This document shows positions 37,728-46,181 of a stretch of 64,000 nt of DNA, one piece after another. This stretch comes from Tyzzerella sp. (GTDB lineage Bacteria; Bacillota; Clostridia; Lachnospirales; Anaerotignaceae). The translations under genes and the position numbers were made by a program. How positions within the stretch are numbered: position 1 is the stretch's first letter; every line of letters starts with the position of its first letter. Location: contig DXZA01000086.1 of the NCBI GenBank assembly GCA_019415525.1, forward strand, positions 52,363 through 116,362, written 5' to 3'. The notes under the pieces were generated by a model. The model was not told where the DNA came from. It searched no databases and worked only from the letters and a program-made list of their open reading frames with translations.

Positions 37728-37760
37728 AAAACGACGGAATATATTCCGTCGTAAAAAAAG
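37728..37760 (-). terminator. Terminator for reverse-strand transcripts from 38.1 kb
   Basis: On the reverse strand ACGACGGAATA pairs with TATTCCGTCGT, followed by a T run. It would end the transcript of the small gene at 37883-38077, which lies about 120 bases before it. Confidence 0.85.
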
Positions 37761-37882
37761 GAGGGGTATGTTTTTTGCAGAACTAATCTGCTATTTTTAC
37801 TACACTGTTAACGAGGAATATATTTTCCTCAAATATATATAAAATAAACTTTTTAAAAGTTTATTGCCGGAAATTATAAATT

Positions 37883-38077
37883 TCATACAAAACATTTAAA
37901 AAAAGTTGGAATATGTACAAAATCAAAAAGTTTTTGGCTATATTTGTGTTTTTTTGTATTCGCAGCTTTTAATTTTTGTTCTTTGGAATTCATGTCTATT
38001 ATTTCTCCGTTTATAATATCAAGTATTCCTGTTTTTGTATTATAAGTAACATTTGTAGTTTTAAGACTTTTTTTCAT
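37883..38077 (-). CDS. Small hypothetical protein of 64 residues
   Basis: From the ATG at 38077, with GGTGAT 6 bases upstream; a longer version to 38128 would run through the structured element. The product begins MKKSLKTTNVTYNTKTGILDIING, is basic and has no membrane helix. I recognise no family. It lies between the structured element at 38111-38187 and a reverse-strand terminator, which suggests one small transcription unit. Confidence 0.5.
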   Translation of the reverse strand: MKKSLKTTNVTYNTKTGILDIINGEIIDMNSKEQKLKAANTKKHKYSQKLFDFVHIPTFFKCFV

Positions 38078-38110
38078 TTGTATCACCAACTTTCTATGTT
38101 TTATATTTTT

Positions 38111-38187
38111 GTGGGGGCGGCAGTCCATCTTTTCAGGGGCGAAAAATATTGGACTGCCAGCTGAAGAAGGCTTGGCGCCTTTTTGTC
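38111..38187. other. Strongly structured element, candidate non-coding RNA or leader
   Basis: GGCAGTCCA pairs perfectly with TGGACTGCC across 24 bases that form a further inner stem (ATCTTTTC with GAAAAATAT) topped by AGGGGC. A second stem AAGGC/GCCTT with loop TTGGC follows and runs into five T on the + strand. On the reverse strand the element is the 5' leader of the small gene at 38077. It is far richer in GC than its surroundings. I cannot assign it to a known riboswitch; the direction is not settled. Confidence 0.6.
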
Positions 38188-38283
38188 TTCTGCATATTTA
38201 AAGTATAATGTTTAAATATGTCTAAAATATGAACAAAGATTTAAGTTTTTACTAATAAAAAGAAATTTTTTCTTATAATAAAA

Positions 38284-38320
38284 TAAAAAAGACAAAGCAT
38301 AAAATATGCTTTGTCTTAAA
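38284..38320 (-). terminator. Terminator of the nitroreductase gene
   Basis: AAGACAAAGCATA pairs with TATGCTTTGTCTT around a 3-base loop, followed on the reverse strand by a T run. Confidence 0.93.
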
Positions 38321-38327
38321 TGTTTTA

Positions 38328-39191
38328 TTACATTGTACAGCTTACTTCAACTTTAAAGTTTGAAGGAACTTCAGGTGCATTTGAAACATCGAATGTCCAT
38401 TTTAAACCGAAGAAATCTGTTTCAAATACTGACTGGAAGTAATGCATAAGTGCACCAAGAGATATTTTTTCATCATAAGAAGATGTGTGTAATGTATCTT
38501 CAACTGCTATAAATACTTTTCCACCTTTTAATATAAATCTCCAAGGCTGAGAATTTAAAGCAGAAGGTGCAAAAAGAACAGTTCTTAAAGGTTCGAATAT
38601 ACCAATATTCATAAGTTCATCAAGTGTTGCACTGTTTCCAAAACTTTCTGAGAAAACAAGTTCTTCTAAATCTTTTCTGTATGAAGGAGCAGTGTCAGCA
38701 ATATTTACATTAGCTTTTGAATAATTTCCTCCGGCTTTAGTATCGTTTGATACATTTTTTAAATCTTTTTCTTTATATCCAAGAGCTATTAATGCTGTTA
38801 TTTCCATTCCTTCAGGAAGATTTAATATTTTTGAAACTTCTTCTCTATCAGACATTGTTATAAAACATGTGTTAAGACCTAAATCAGTTGCTTTTAATAT
38901 TATGTCAGATGCTTTATAACCACTATTTTCAATATAATTATCTGCTTTTTCAGAATATATTATTATATAATGAGGAGCATTTATCATAATTCCGTTATAA
39001 CCAGCTTTTCCGTTAAGTGCATCATATACTTCAGAATTATCTAAAATTTTTATTTCTGTTTTTATATTATCTAAAAGACTTTTAGAATTTGGGAAATATG
39101 AAATTATTTCATTTTTTAAATTTTCTCCGATAGGTTTTTCACTATAATCCCTTACAGAATATGTTTCTTCAATAAGTTTTTTGTAGTTCAT
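38328..39191 (-). CDS. Nitroreductase family protein, TM1586-type
   Basis: 287 residues from the ATG at 39191 (AAAGGAG upstream). An N-terminal YSVRDYSEKPIG resembles the FMN-binding start of nitroreductases. A central segment covers ASDIILKATDLGLNTCFI. A second related segment (FAPSALNSQPWRFIL) holds the FMN-contact SALNSQPW motif. This is the layout of the TM1586-like family, with the two halves folding as one pseudo-dimer. It should be an FMN-dependent NAD(P)H oxidoreductase, with substrate unknown. It is divergent from the COG2509 gene. Confidence 0.88.
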   Translation of the reverse strand: MNYKKLIEETYSVRDYSEKPIGENLKNEIISYFPNSKSLLDNIKTEIKILDNSEVYDALNGKAGYNGIMINAPHYIIIYSEKADNYIENSGYKASDIILKATDLGLNTCFITMSDREEVSKILNLPEGMEITALIALGYKEKDLKNVSNDTKAGGNYSKANVNIADTAPSYRKDLEELVFSESFGNSATLDELMNIGIFEPLRTVLFAPSALNSQPWRFILKGGKVFIAVEDTLHTSSYDEKISLGALMHYFQSVFETDFFGLKWTFDVSNAPEVPSNFKVEVSCTM

Positions 39192-39260
39192 AGTATACAC
39201 TCCTTTATATTGTTGTAAATATTAAATACAAGATGAAAACCCTCTACATTAACCATAATA

Positions 39261-39289
39261 ATTATAGTTGATAAAAAATAGGTGGTCAA
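39261..39289 (-). promoter_or_regulatory. Promoter of the nitroreductase gene
   Basis: On the reverse strand TTGACC and TATAAT are 17 bases apart, with transcription starting about 60 bases before the ATG. Confidence 0.8.
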
Positions 39290-39405
39290 GTATAATTATG
39301 AAAACTCAAACATTTTACAAGGGTAGATAAAATGCTAACTATGTTACATTATATCATTTATAATGTACAAATGTATATATTATTATGATAAATAGGGTGA
39401 ATTTT

Positions 39406-40983
39406 ATGATAAGAGTTTCTAATATAAAAATAGGTATTTTTGAAAACAAAGATATAAAAAAATTATGTGCTAAAAAAATAGGCATATCTGAAAAAGATAT
39501 TATTTCGTTAAATATATTTAGACGTTCTCTTGATGCGAGAAAAAAAGATAATATACATTATGTATATATTGTTGATATAACTATTAAAAATGAAAAAAAA
39601 TTACTTTCATCAAAAAATAAAGATATTTCTGTTACACCAGATATGGAGTATAAATTTCCACAGGGAGAATGTAAAATAAATAAACCTCCTGTTGTAGTAG
39701 GTTTTGGGCCAGCAGGAATGTTTTCTGCACTTATACTTGCACAAATGGGGCTTAAACCTATTGTTATTGAAAGAGGTCAAAATGTTGATAAGAGAACAGA
39801 AGCTGTTAATAAATTTTGGAATGAAGGTATACTTGATACTGAAAATAATGTACAGTTTGGTGAGGGCGGTGCAGGTACATTTTCTGATGGCAAGCTTACA
39901 ACAAGAATAAAAGATTTAAGATGCAGAAAAGTTTTGGAGGAGTTTGTAAGATTTGGTGCTCCAAAAGAAATACTTTATGAACAAAAACCTCATATTGGTA
40001 CTGATATTCTTAAAACAGTAGTTAAAAATATTAGAGAAGAAATAATAAGACTTGGTGGAGAAATTTATTTCGGTAAAAAAGTAGTGGATTTTTTAATTGA
40101 AGAAAACAAAATTATAGGTGTTGTTTTAAGTGATAATACTATTATAAATTGTAGTGATGTTGTTCTTGCAATAGGTCATAGTGCTAGAGATACTTTTGAG
40201 AAAATATATGAAAAAGGAATAGGAATGGAACAGAAACCTTTTGCTATGGGAGTAAGAATAGAACACCCACAAAGTATGATTGATTATTCCCAATATGGCA
40301 ATATATGTAATAAATTGCCTGCTGCTGATTATAGATTAACATATACAACATCAAAAGGCAGAGGTGTGTATACATTTTGTATGTGTCCTGGAGGAACTGT
40401 TGTTGCAGCAGCAAGTGAAGAAGGTATGGTTGCAACAAATGGTATGAGCGAATATGCAAGAGATAAAGACAATGCCAATAGTGCATTACTTGTTCAAATT
40501 TATCCAGAAGATTTTGGGAGTGAACATACACTTGCCGGAATGTATATGCAAAGAGAACTTGAAAAGAAAGCATTTTTATATGGTGGAGAAAATTATAATG
40601 CACCGGCCCAAACTGTTGGAAGTTTTTTAAAAGGTTTTGAAGATACTAAACTTGGAGAAGTAAAAAATAGTTATAAACCTAATATAAAATTTACAGACCT
40701 TAGAAATGTATTACCTGAGTTTATGACAGATGCAATAGAAGAAGCATTACCTAATATGGGCAAAAAACTTAAAGGTTTTGATAGAGATGATGCTCTTATG
40801 ACTGCTGTTGAAAGTAGAAGTTCTTCACCAGTAAGAATAATAAGAGATAAAGAAACAGGAGAAAGTGTTACATTAAAAGGACTTTATCCAACAGGAGAAG
40901 GTGCTGGATATGCAGGAGGAATAGTTTCTGCTGCTGTTGATGGTATAATATCTGCTGAAAAAATATTCTGTAAATATATTTAA
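39406..40983 (+). CDS. FAD-dependent dehydrogenase, COG2509 family
   Basis: 525 residues from the ATG at 39406 (AGGGTGA upstream). An N-terminal domain of about 90 residues (ISEKDIISLNIFRRSLDARKK) precedes the FAD-binding Rossmann fold (VVVGFGPAGMFSALILAQMG, then FGEGGAGTFSDGKLTTR). A C-terminal GEGAGYAGGIVSAAVDGI follows. These flavoproteins are widespread in anaerobes and their substrate is unknown. It is monocistronic with its own terminator. Confidence 0.93.
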   Translation: MIRVSNIKIGIFENKDIKKLCAKKIGISEKDIISLNIFRRSLDARKKDNIHYVYIVDITIKNEKKLLSSKNKDISVTPDMEYKFPQGECKINKPPVVVGFGPAGMFSALILAQMGLKPIVIERGQNVDKRTEAVNKFWNEGILDTENNVQFGEGGAGTFSDGKLTTRIKDLRCRKVLEEFVRFGAPKEILYEQKPHIGTDILKTVVKNIREEIIRLGGEIYFGKKVVDFLIEENKIIGVVLSDNTIINCSDVVLAIGHSARDTFEKIYEKGIGMEQKPFAMGVRIEHPQSMIDYSQYGNICNKLPAADYRLTYTTSKGRGVYTFCMCPGGTVVAAASEEGMVATNGMSEYARDKDNANSALLVQIYPEDFGSEHTLAGMYMQRELEKKAFLYGGENYNAPAQTVGSFLKGFEDTKLGEVKNSYKPNIKFTDLRNVLPEFMTDAIEEALPNMGKKLKGFDRDDALMTAVESRSSSPVRIIRDKETGESVTLKGLYPTGEGAGYAGGIVSAAVDGIISAEKIFCKYI

Positions 40984-41013
40984 GCTATGGTTTCCATAGC
41001 TTTTTATTTTTTT
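40983..41013 (+). terminator. Terminator of the COG2509 gene
   Basis: AAGCTATGG pairs with CCATAGCTT around TTT, followed by T runs. It starts at the last base of the stop codon. Confidence 0.9.
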
Positions 41014-41097
41014 TGTAAGAATTAATTAATGTTTATTTAATTGTATAGTGATATAATCTACATAAAATAACATTTTTCTACAAAAAGGAGGCTTTAT

Positions 41098-42123
41098 ATG
41101 AATAGAATAGGTATTATTTCAACACTTATTGCAAGCCTTGTTTCAGGTTGTAGTACTGTTGAAGAACAAAAAACAACTGTTAATAATACAAATAGTACAG
41201 TTGAAAGTGAAGAAACATGGTACTATGGTGAAACAAATAATAATAATATAAATTCTCAAATACAAAATAATGAAATAACAGTTACACCTACTGAAAATAA
41301 TGAAAAACAAGATGAAAATTTAAATATTGAACAGACAGAAAATAGTATAGAAACAGAAAAAAATGAAGTTTCAACAGAACCTATATATGACCCTGTTAAG
41401 TCTCCAGAACAACCAACAGAAAATAGCTCTCTTGTAGGGTATAATGATAAAAAATCTTGGTGGTTTAGAAGAAATAGTGACCATTTGCCACCTTCTGCAC
41501 AAATGGATATAAATATATCACAGTATGATGCTTATTATTTAGGGGATACACAACATAAAGTTATATATCTTACTTTTGATGAGGGATATGAAAATGGTTA
41601 TACTCCTCAGATATTGGATATACTTAAGGAAAATAATGTTAAAGCAGCATTTTTTGTTACAAAGGATTATATTGAAAGAAATCCAGAAATTATAAAAAGA
41701 ATGGTAGATGAATGTCATATAGTAGGAAATCATTCTGTAACACACTCAGATATACCTGACCTTAGTGATGAGCAAATTAAATCTGAACTTGATGATTGTG
41801 CAGCTTACTTTAAAGAGGTTACAGGAGTAGAAATGCCTAGGTTTTTCCGTCCACCGGCAGGTGTTTATAGTATAAGAAGCCTTGAAAAAACACAAGAAGC
41901 AGGATATAAAACAATATTTTGGAGTTTTGCATATAAAGATTGGGAAACAGATAATCAACCAGGCAAAGAAGAAGCTTATAATATGGTTATGAATAATTAT
42001 CATAATGGTTCTATAATGCTTTTACATGCTGTTTCACAATCAAATACAGAGGCTCTTGATGATATGCTTAAAAGTCTTAAACAAGAAGGTTATACTTTTC
42101 TTTCACTTTATGACCTTCCTTAA
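41098..42123 (+). CDS. PdaA-like polysaccharide deacetylase, predicted lipoprotein
   Basis: 341 residues. The lipobox LVSGC gives a lipid-anchored Cys18. A Ser/Thr/Asn/Glu-rich linker (about 20-120) leads to a NodB deacetylase domain. Motifs: YLTFDEGYENG (TFDEG instead of the usual TFDDG, as in PdaA), the zinc motif GNHSVTHSD, and RPPAGVYS. PdaA deacetylates muramic acid on the way to the muramic-delta-lactam of spore cortex. AAGGAGG precedes the ATG. A role in cortex rather than general cell-wall modification is an inference from the TFDEG type. Confidence 0.9.
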   Translation: MNRIGIISTLIASLVSGCSTVEEQKTTVNNTNSTVESEETWYYGETNNNNINSQIQNNEITVTPTENNEKQDENLNIEQTENSIETEKNEVSTEPIYDPVKSPEQPTENSSLVGYNDKKSWWFRRNSDHLPPSAQMDINISQYDAYYLGDTQHKVIYLTFDEGYENGYTPQILDILKENNVKAAFFVTKDYIERNPEIIKRMVDECHIVGNHSVTHSDIPDLSDEQIKSELDDCAAYFKEVTGVEMPRFFRPPAGVYSIRSLEKTQEAGYKTIFWSFAYKDWETDNQPGKEEAYNMVMNNYHNGSIMLLHAVSQSNTEALDDMLKSLKQEGYTFLSLYDLP

Positions 42124-42194
42124 AGTAAGTTAATGTTTATTTCATATTTTTTATGATATAATTTAATTTATTGTATTAGTGGAGGGAATTTTAA

Positions 42195-42713
42195 ATGAAT
42201 AGTGAAGAAAGGCGAGTTGAGATATTAAAAATTATAAATGAAAGTAATGAACCTATAACAGGTAAAAGTCTTTCAGAAAGATTTGGAGTTACAAGACAAA
42301 TTATAGTTAAAGATATAGGAATAATAAAGGCAGAAGGAAATGAAATAGTTTCTACTGCAAAAGGTTATGTATTATCAAATAAAAAAAATGAAGAACCTAA
42401 ACGAGAAATAACAGTATGTCACAGTAGTGATGATATAGAAAAAGAAATGAATATTATAGTGGATTTAGGAGGAAAAATACTTACAACAGCTGTAAATCAC
42501 CCTGTTTATGGCAGTGTTGGTGAGTCTATTAATATAAAAAGCAGAAAAGATATTAAAAAGTTTATAAATAAAACAAATGAAACAGGTTGTATGCCTTTGT
42601 TGGAACTTACAAAAGGTGAACATAAACATATTATAGCTGCTGATGATATTGAAACATTAGATGAGATATGCTTGGAGCTTAAAGAGGCAGGATACTTGAT
42701 TTCCGACAAATAG
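42195..42713 (+). CDS. niaR: NiaR-type transcriptional repressor of NAD metabolism
   Basis: 172 residues. An N-terminal winged helix (RRVEILKIINESNEPITGKSLSERFGVTRQIIVKDI) is followed by a 3H domain with three conserved histidines (VNHPVYG, GEHKH). Nicotinic acid is the usual co-repressor in Firmicutes. GGAGGG precedes the ATG. The nad genes are not next to it; the following gene is a PTS-IIC/PfoR-type membrane protein 67 bases downstream, possibly co-transcribed. Confidence 0.93.
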   Translation: MNSEERRVEILKIINESNEPITGKSLSERFGVTRQIIVKDIGIIKAEGNEIVSTAKGYVLSNKKNEEPKREITVCHSSDDIEKEMNIIVDLGGKILTTAVNHPVYGSVGESINIKSRKDIKKFINKTNETGCMPLLELTKGEHKHIIAADDIETLDEICLELKEAGYLISDK

Positions 42714-42780
42714 TATGATATTATACTTCTTGATGTAAATAGTAGTGTATATACAACTATATATTTAAGGAGGTAATGGT

Positions 42781-43857
42781 TTGGAAGAAAAAAGTATATG
42801 GCAGAGAATACTTAAGCGTTATTTTATAAATGGTCTTAATGGTATGGCTCTAGGTCTTTTCTGTACTCTTATTGTAGGTCTTATAATAAAACAAATAGGT
42901 GGAATTATAGGTGGAAATATAGGTTCATTTATTATATCTATTGGTAGTGTAGCATCAATATGTACCGGTGGTGTAATAGGTATAGGTGTTGCACATACTA
43001 TGTCTGCACCTCGTCTTGTTGTTTTTTCATCTGGAATTACTGGCCTTATAGGTGCAAATGCGGCAGCTTTTGTTGGTGGTACATTATTTAATGAAACAGG
43101 TGCTATTGTTCTTACAGGGGCAGGTGACCCCCTTAGTTCATTTATTGCAGTTGTTGCAGGGGTTGAAATAGGAAATCTTATTTCGGGAAAAACAAAAATT
43201 GATATTATAATAACTCCTATGGTTACAATAATATCAGGTGCAATAATAGGTTCAATAGTAGGACCTCCCCTTTCTGCTGGTATGATTTGGCTTGGAAATA
43301 TGATTAATATAGCTACAGAATTACAACCATTTCTTATGGGTATTGTTATTTCTGTTGTTATGGGTGTTGCACTTACACTTCCTATAAGTTCTGCCGCACT
43401 TTCAATAATACTTGGACTTTCAGGACTTCCGGCAGGTGCTGCAACAATAGGTTGTTCTACACAGATGATAGGTTTTGCTGTTGCAAGTTTTAAAGAAAAT
43501 AAATGGGACGGACTTCTTGCACAAGGAATAGGTACTTCTATGTTGCAAATTCCTAATATAGTAAAAAATCCTCTTATATGGATACCACCAACTCTTGCAA
43601 GTGCTATTCTTGGGCCACTTTCAACAGTTGTATTTAAAATGGAAAATAATCCTGCCGGTGGTGGTATGGGTACAAGTGGTCTTGTAGGTCAGATTATGAC
43701 TTGGCAGACTATGTCTGGTACAAGAGGTAGTGGAATTCTTATGTTTGAGATAATATTACTTCATTTTGTACTTCCGGCAATACTTACATTTATAATATCT
43801 GAATTTATGCGTAAAAAAGGGTACATAAAATTTGGTGATATGAAACTTGATATTTAA
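42781..43857 (+). CDS. PTS EIIC-type (PfoR-like) membrane protein
   Basis: 358 residues from a TTG start with AAGGAGG upstream. Eight to ten hydrophobic segments are rich in Gly, with GGVIGIGVAHTMSAPRLVVFSSGITGLIGANAAAFVG, then LPISSAALSIILGLSGLPAGAA and NPAGGGMGTSGLVGQI. It resembles the stand-alone EIIC family (PTS_EIIC_2) that includes PfoR. No EIIA or EIIB domain is nearby, so it may not be a true PTS sugar transporter. Its place after niaR raises the idea of a vitamin precursor as substrate, which is only inference. Confidence 0.85.
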   Translation: MEEKSIWQRILKRYFINGLNGMALGLFCTLIVGLIIKQIGGIIGGNIGSFIISIGSVASICTGGVIGIGVAHTMSAPRLVVFSSGITGLIGANAAAFVGGTLFNETGAIVLTGAGDPLSSFIAVVAGVEIGNLISGKTKIDIIITPMVTIISGAIIGSIVGPPLSAGMIWLGNMINIATELQPFLMGIVISVVMGVALTLPISSAALSIILGLSGLPAGAATIGCSTQMIGFAVASFKENKWDGLLAQGIGTSMLQIPNIVKNPLIWIPPTLASAILGPLSTVVFKMENNPAGGGMGTSGLVGQIMTWQTMSGTRGSGILMFEIILLHFVLPAILTFIISEFMRKKGYIKFGDMKLDI

Positions 43858-43884
43858 GAGATGCTATTTTAGCATCTCTTTTTT
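43857..43884 (+). terminator. Terminator of niaR-PTS IIC
   Basis: AGAGATGCT pairs with AGCATCTCT around ATTTT, followed by six T. Confidence 0.93.
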
Positions 43885-44001
43885 GTCGTAAAAAGTAATA
43901 ATTTTTGTGTAATAAAAATATACTTGCTTACATATTTTTACAAATTATTTTCTCCTTAAATGGTATATTGAGTAAAACAAATAAATAAAGGAGGATATAT
44001 A

Positions 44002-45153
44002 ATGGATATTAAGTTTGGCGAAGACACCAATGTATATGACAATGAAAAAAATAGCTTCGAATTTCCTTCCAATATAAGGCAAATAGGCTGTATTGATGAC
44101 AAAACAAAAATTTATGTTGAAGATTATGTTTATACATATTTGTATCAGTATGCCAAGGCTTCCCAGGCAAGTGAAAAGATAGCTGTTCTAGTAGGAAGGC
44201 ATTTTACATATGATGAGTGTGAGGTAGTCATAATAAGCGGTGCTATACAAGGTAAATACACTGTAAATCAAAATGGTGGAGAAGTATTTACTGATGAAAC
44301 ATGGAATTATGTAAATGAACAGATGAAGATTTATTTTCGTGAATGTGAGATTGTTGGCTGGGTTCATACAATGTCAGGATATGGTGGACTTCTTATGGCA
44401 AAAGATGAGGAAATGCATAAAATGTATTTTCCTAAATCATATCATCAACTTTTTATAATAGATGCAGAAGATAAAATGGACAAGGTTTTTGCACTTAATG
44501 AAAATGGAAGTGGTATGAGAGAAATAAGAGGTTATTTTATATATTATGATAAAAATAGGAATATGCAAGAATATATGATTGAAAATAGCCTTGTTAAGCC
44601 TAAAGATAATTTTATTTCTGGAAATAATAGTGATGGTATAGATAATTCTAAAGAGGAGTATGCAGCAAGGATTGATGCTGCAAAAAAAATACGTTCTGTT
44701 CTTAAGGAAAGAGAAGAAAAAGTTGCAGCAAAAACAAGAGCTAAATACAGAGCTTTAACAGGAATTTGTGGTATGCTGTGTTTTTTCTGTTTTATTATGG
44801 CTTTAGGAATTATAAACAGCAGCAAGAGAATTAATCAATTAGAAACAGAGGTTGTGTCTGTAAAAACTCAATATATAGATATTTCTGAGCAGATACAAAA
44901 TAATACAGTTGCTTCTGTATTTGCTGCACAAAAGCAAGAAACTGTTTCAGAAGAAGAAAATACTTCAAAAGAAGTTGATAATAATGATGAAACAACAGTT
45001 CCTGATACATATGTTATTAAAGATGGTGATACTTTAAGCTATATAAGTACAAAGTTTTATGGTGATATAAAAATGGTTGATAAAATAATGGAGGTCAATG
45101 GAATAAATGACCCTAATAAAATAATTGTTGGTAATGAGATAATACTTCCCTAA
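44002..45153 (+). CDS. MPN/JAB-like domain, one transmembrane helix and LysM domain
   Basis: 383 residues. The first 200 look like an MPN (JAB) fold: EKIAVLVGRHFTYDECEVVIISGAI, then ECEIVGWVHTMSGYGGLLMAKDEEM. The JAMM zinc motif is degraded: HTM instead of HxH, and no Ser before the Asp, so peptidase activity is unlikely. A charged helix (about 215-245), a membrane helix (about 251-271), a coiled coil and a C-terminal LysM domain (about 336-382, YVIKDGDTLSYISTKFYGD) follow. The MPN part should be cytoplasmic and LysM outside. AAGGAGG precedes the ATG. The function is unknown. Confidence 0.8.
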   Translation: MDIKFGEDTNVYDNEKNSFEFPSNIRQIGCIDDKTKIYVEDYVYTYLYQYAKASQASEKIAVLVGRHFTYDECEVVIISGAIQGKYTVNQNGGEVFTDETWNYVNEQMKIYFRECEIVGWVHTMSGYGGLLMAKDEEMHKMYFPKSYHQLFIIDAEDKMDKVFALNENGSGMREIRGYFIYYDKNRNMQEYMIENSLVKPKDNFISGNNSDGIDNSKEEYAARIDAAKKIRSVLKEREEKVAAKTRAKYRALTGICGMLCFFCFIMALGIINSSKRINQLETEVVSVKTQYIDISEQIQNNTVASVFAAQKQETVSEEENTSKEVDNNDETTVPDTYVIKDGDTLSYISTKFYGDIKMVDKIMEVNGINDPNKIIVGNEIILP

Positions 45154-45162
45154 TTTTTATAT

Positions 45163-45195
45163 ACTGGCTTATGATTTTTCATAGGTCAGTTTTTT
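45163..45195 (+). terminator. Terminator of the MPN-LysM gene
   Basis: CTGGCTTATGA pairs with TCATAGGTCAG (two G-T pairs) around TTTT, followed by six T. Confidence 0.9.
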
Positions 45196-45370
45196 ATTTA
45201 TATAAAATATATAAAGAATATATTTTTATTATTTTATGATAATTTTTATATATTGTTATAGACAGGTTAAATTTATATATTGTAGATAGTTAAATTCCAT
45301 TTAATATAGCTATTTTATTTTATTTAATGTATTATGTATTAAAAAAGAATTTTAGATGAGGTTTAAAAAT

Positions 45371-46144
45371 ATGATAAAAGCTATATTTTTTGATGTTGAT
45401 GGGACTTTGGTTTCTCATACAAAAGGTGGTATTCCTGAAAGTACAATATATGCATTAAATAAATTAAGAGAAAAGGGTATAAAATTATTTGTTGCAACAG
45501 GCAGACATAAAACAGAAATTAAAAATCTTCCTGTAAATATTTTTGATTTTGATGGATATGTTACTATAAATGGTCAATATTGCTATGATGCCAAGGGTAA
45601 TGTTATTCATACATGTTCTATTAATAATGAGGATATAAAAAATGTAATAGATATATTTAGAGATAAAAAAGTTCCTATGACTTTTGTAGAGGAAAATAAA
45701 ATTTATATAAATTTTTCAAATGATAATGTTGAAAGAATTCAAAAATCTATATCATCTCCAGTTCCTCAAATGGGGGAGTATACTGAAAATACTCCTATTT
45801 ATCAGATTATGGTATATGATACAGAGGAAAATACAAATTATGTTGCAAGTAAAATGAATAATTGTATAACAAAGTCTTGGAATGAAGATGCTATTGATAT
45901 TATTCCTGCTAATGGTGGTAAGGATATAGGTATAAAAAATGTTATTGATTATTATGGAATATTACAAGAAGAAATAATGGCTTTTGGTGATGGTGAAAAT
46001 GATGCAACTATGCTTAAATTTGCTCATATAGGTGTTGCTATGGGTAATGGAAAAGAAATAACAAAAAGTCAAGCTGATTATGTTACTTCTCATATTGATG
46101 AAGACGGTATATTAAAGGCTTTAGAACATTTTAATATAATATAA
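45371..46144 (+). CDS. Cof-type HAD-IIB phosphatase
   Basis: 257 residues from the ATG at 45371; GAGG lies 8 bases upstream, and an earlier in-frame ATG at 45356 overlaps that site. The HAD motifs are FFDVDGTLVSH (nucleophile Asp), VATGRH, and AFGDGENDATML. A C2-type cap lies between. Members dephosphorylate sugar phosphates or FMN-like compounds; the substrate cannot be named. It is monocistronic. Confidence 0.92.
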   Translation: MIKAIFFDVDGTLVSHTKGGIPESTIYALNKLREKGIKLFVATGRHKTEIKNLPVNIFDFDGYVTINGQYCYDAKGNVIHTCSINNEDIKNVIDIFRDKKVPMTFVEENKIYINFSNDNVERIQKSISSPVPQMGEYTENTPIYQIMVYDTEENTNYVASKMNNCITKSWNEDAIDIIPANGGKDIGIKNVIDYYGILQEEIMAFGDGENDATMLKFAHIGVAMGNGKEITKSQADYVTSHIDEDGILKALEHFNII

Positions 46145-46147
46145 AAT

Positions 46148-46181
46148 TAAAGGCATATTTTTGTTAAATATGCCTTTTTTA
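46148..46181. terminator. Bidirectional terminator between the HAD gene and tspO
   Basis: AAAGGCATATTT pairs with AAATATGCCTTT around TTGTT, flanked by A and T runs. Confidence 0.93.

Noticed and set aside
37768..37842. Possible 24-residue peptide after AAAGGAGGGG
   Set aside because: The ribosome site is too close to the ATG and the run of purines belongs to the flank of a reverse-strand terminator.
38101..38200. Cyclic-di-GMP or ZTP riboswitch
   Set aside because: The conserved blocks of these classes (for example GGCAAACC and ACGCAAAGCC, or GACTGGCG with CCGCCTGGG) are absent.
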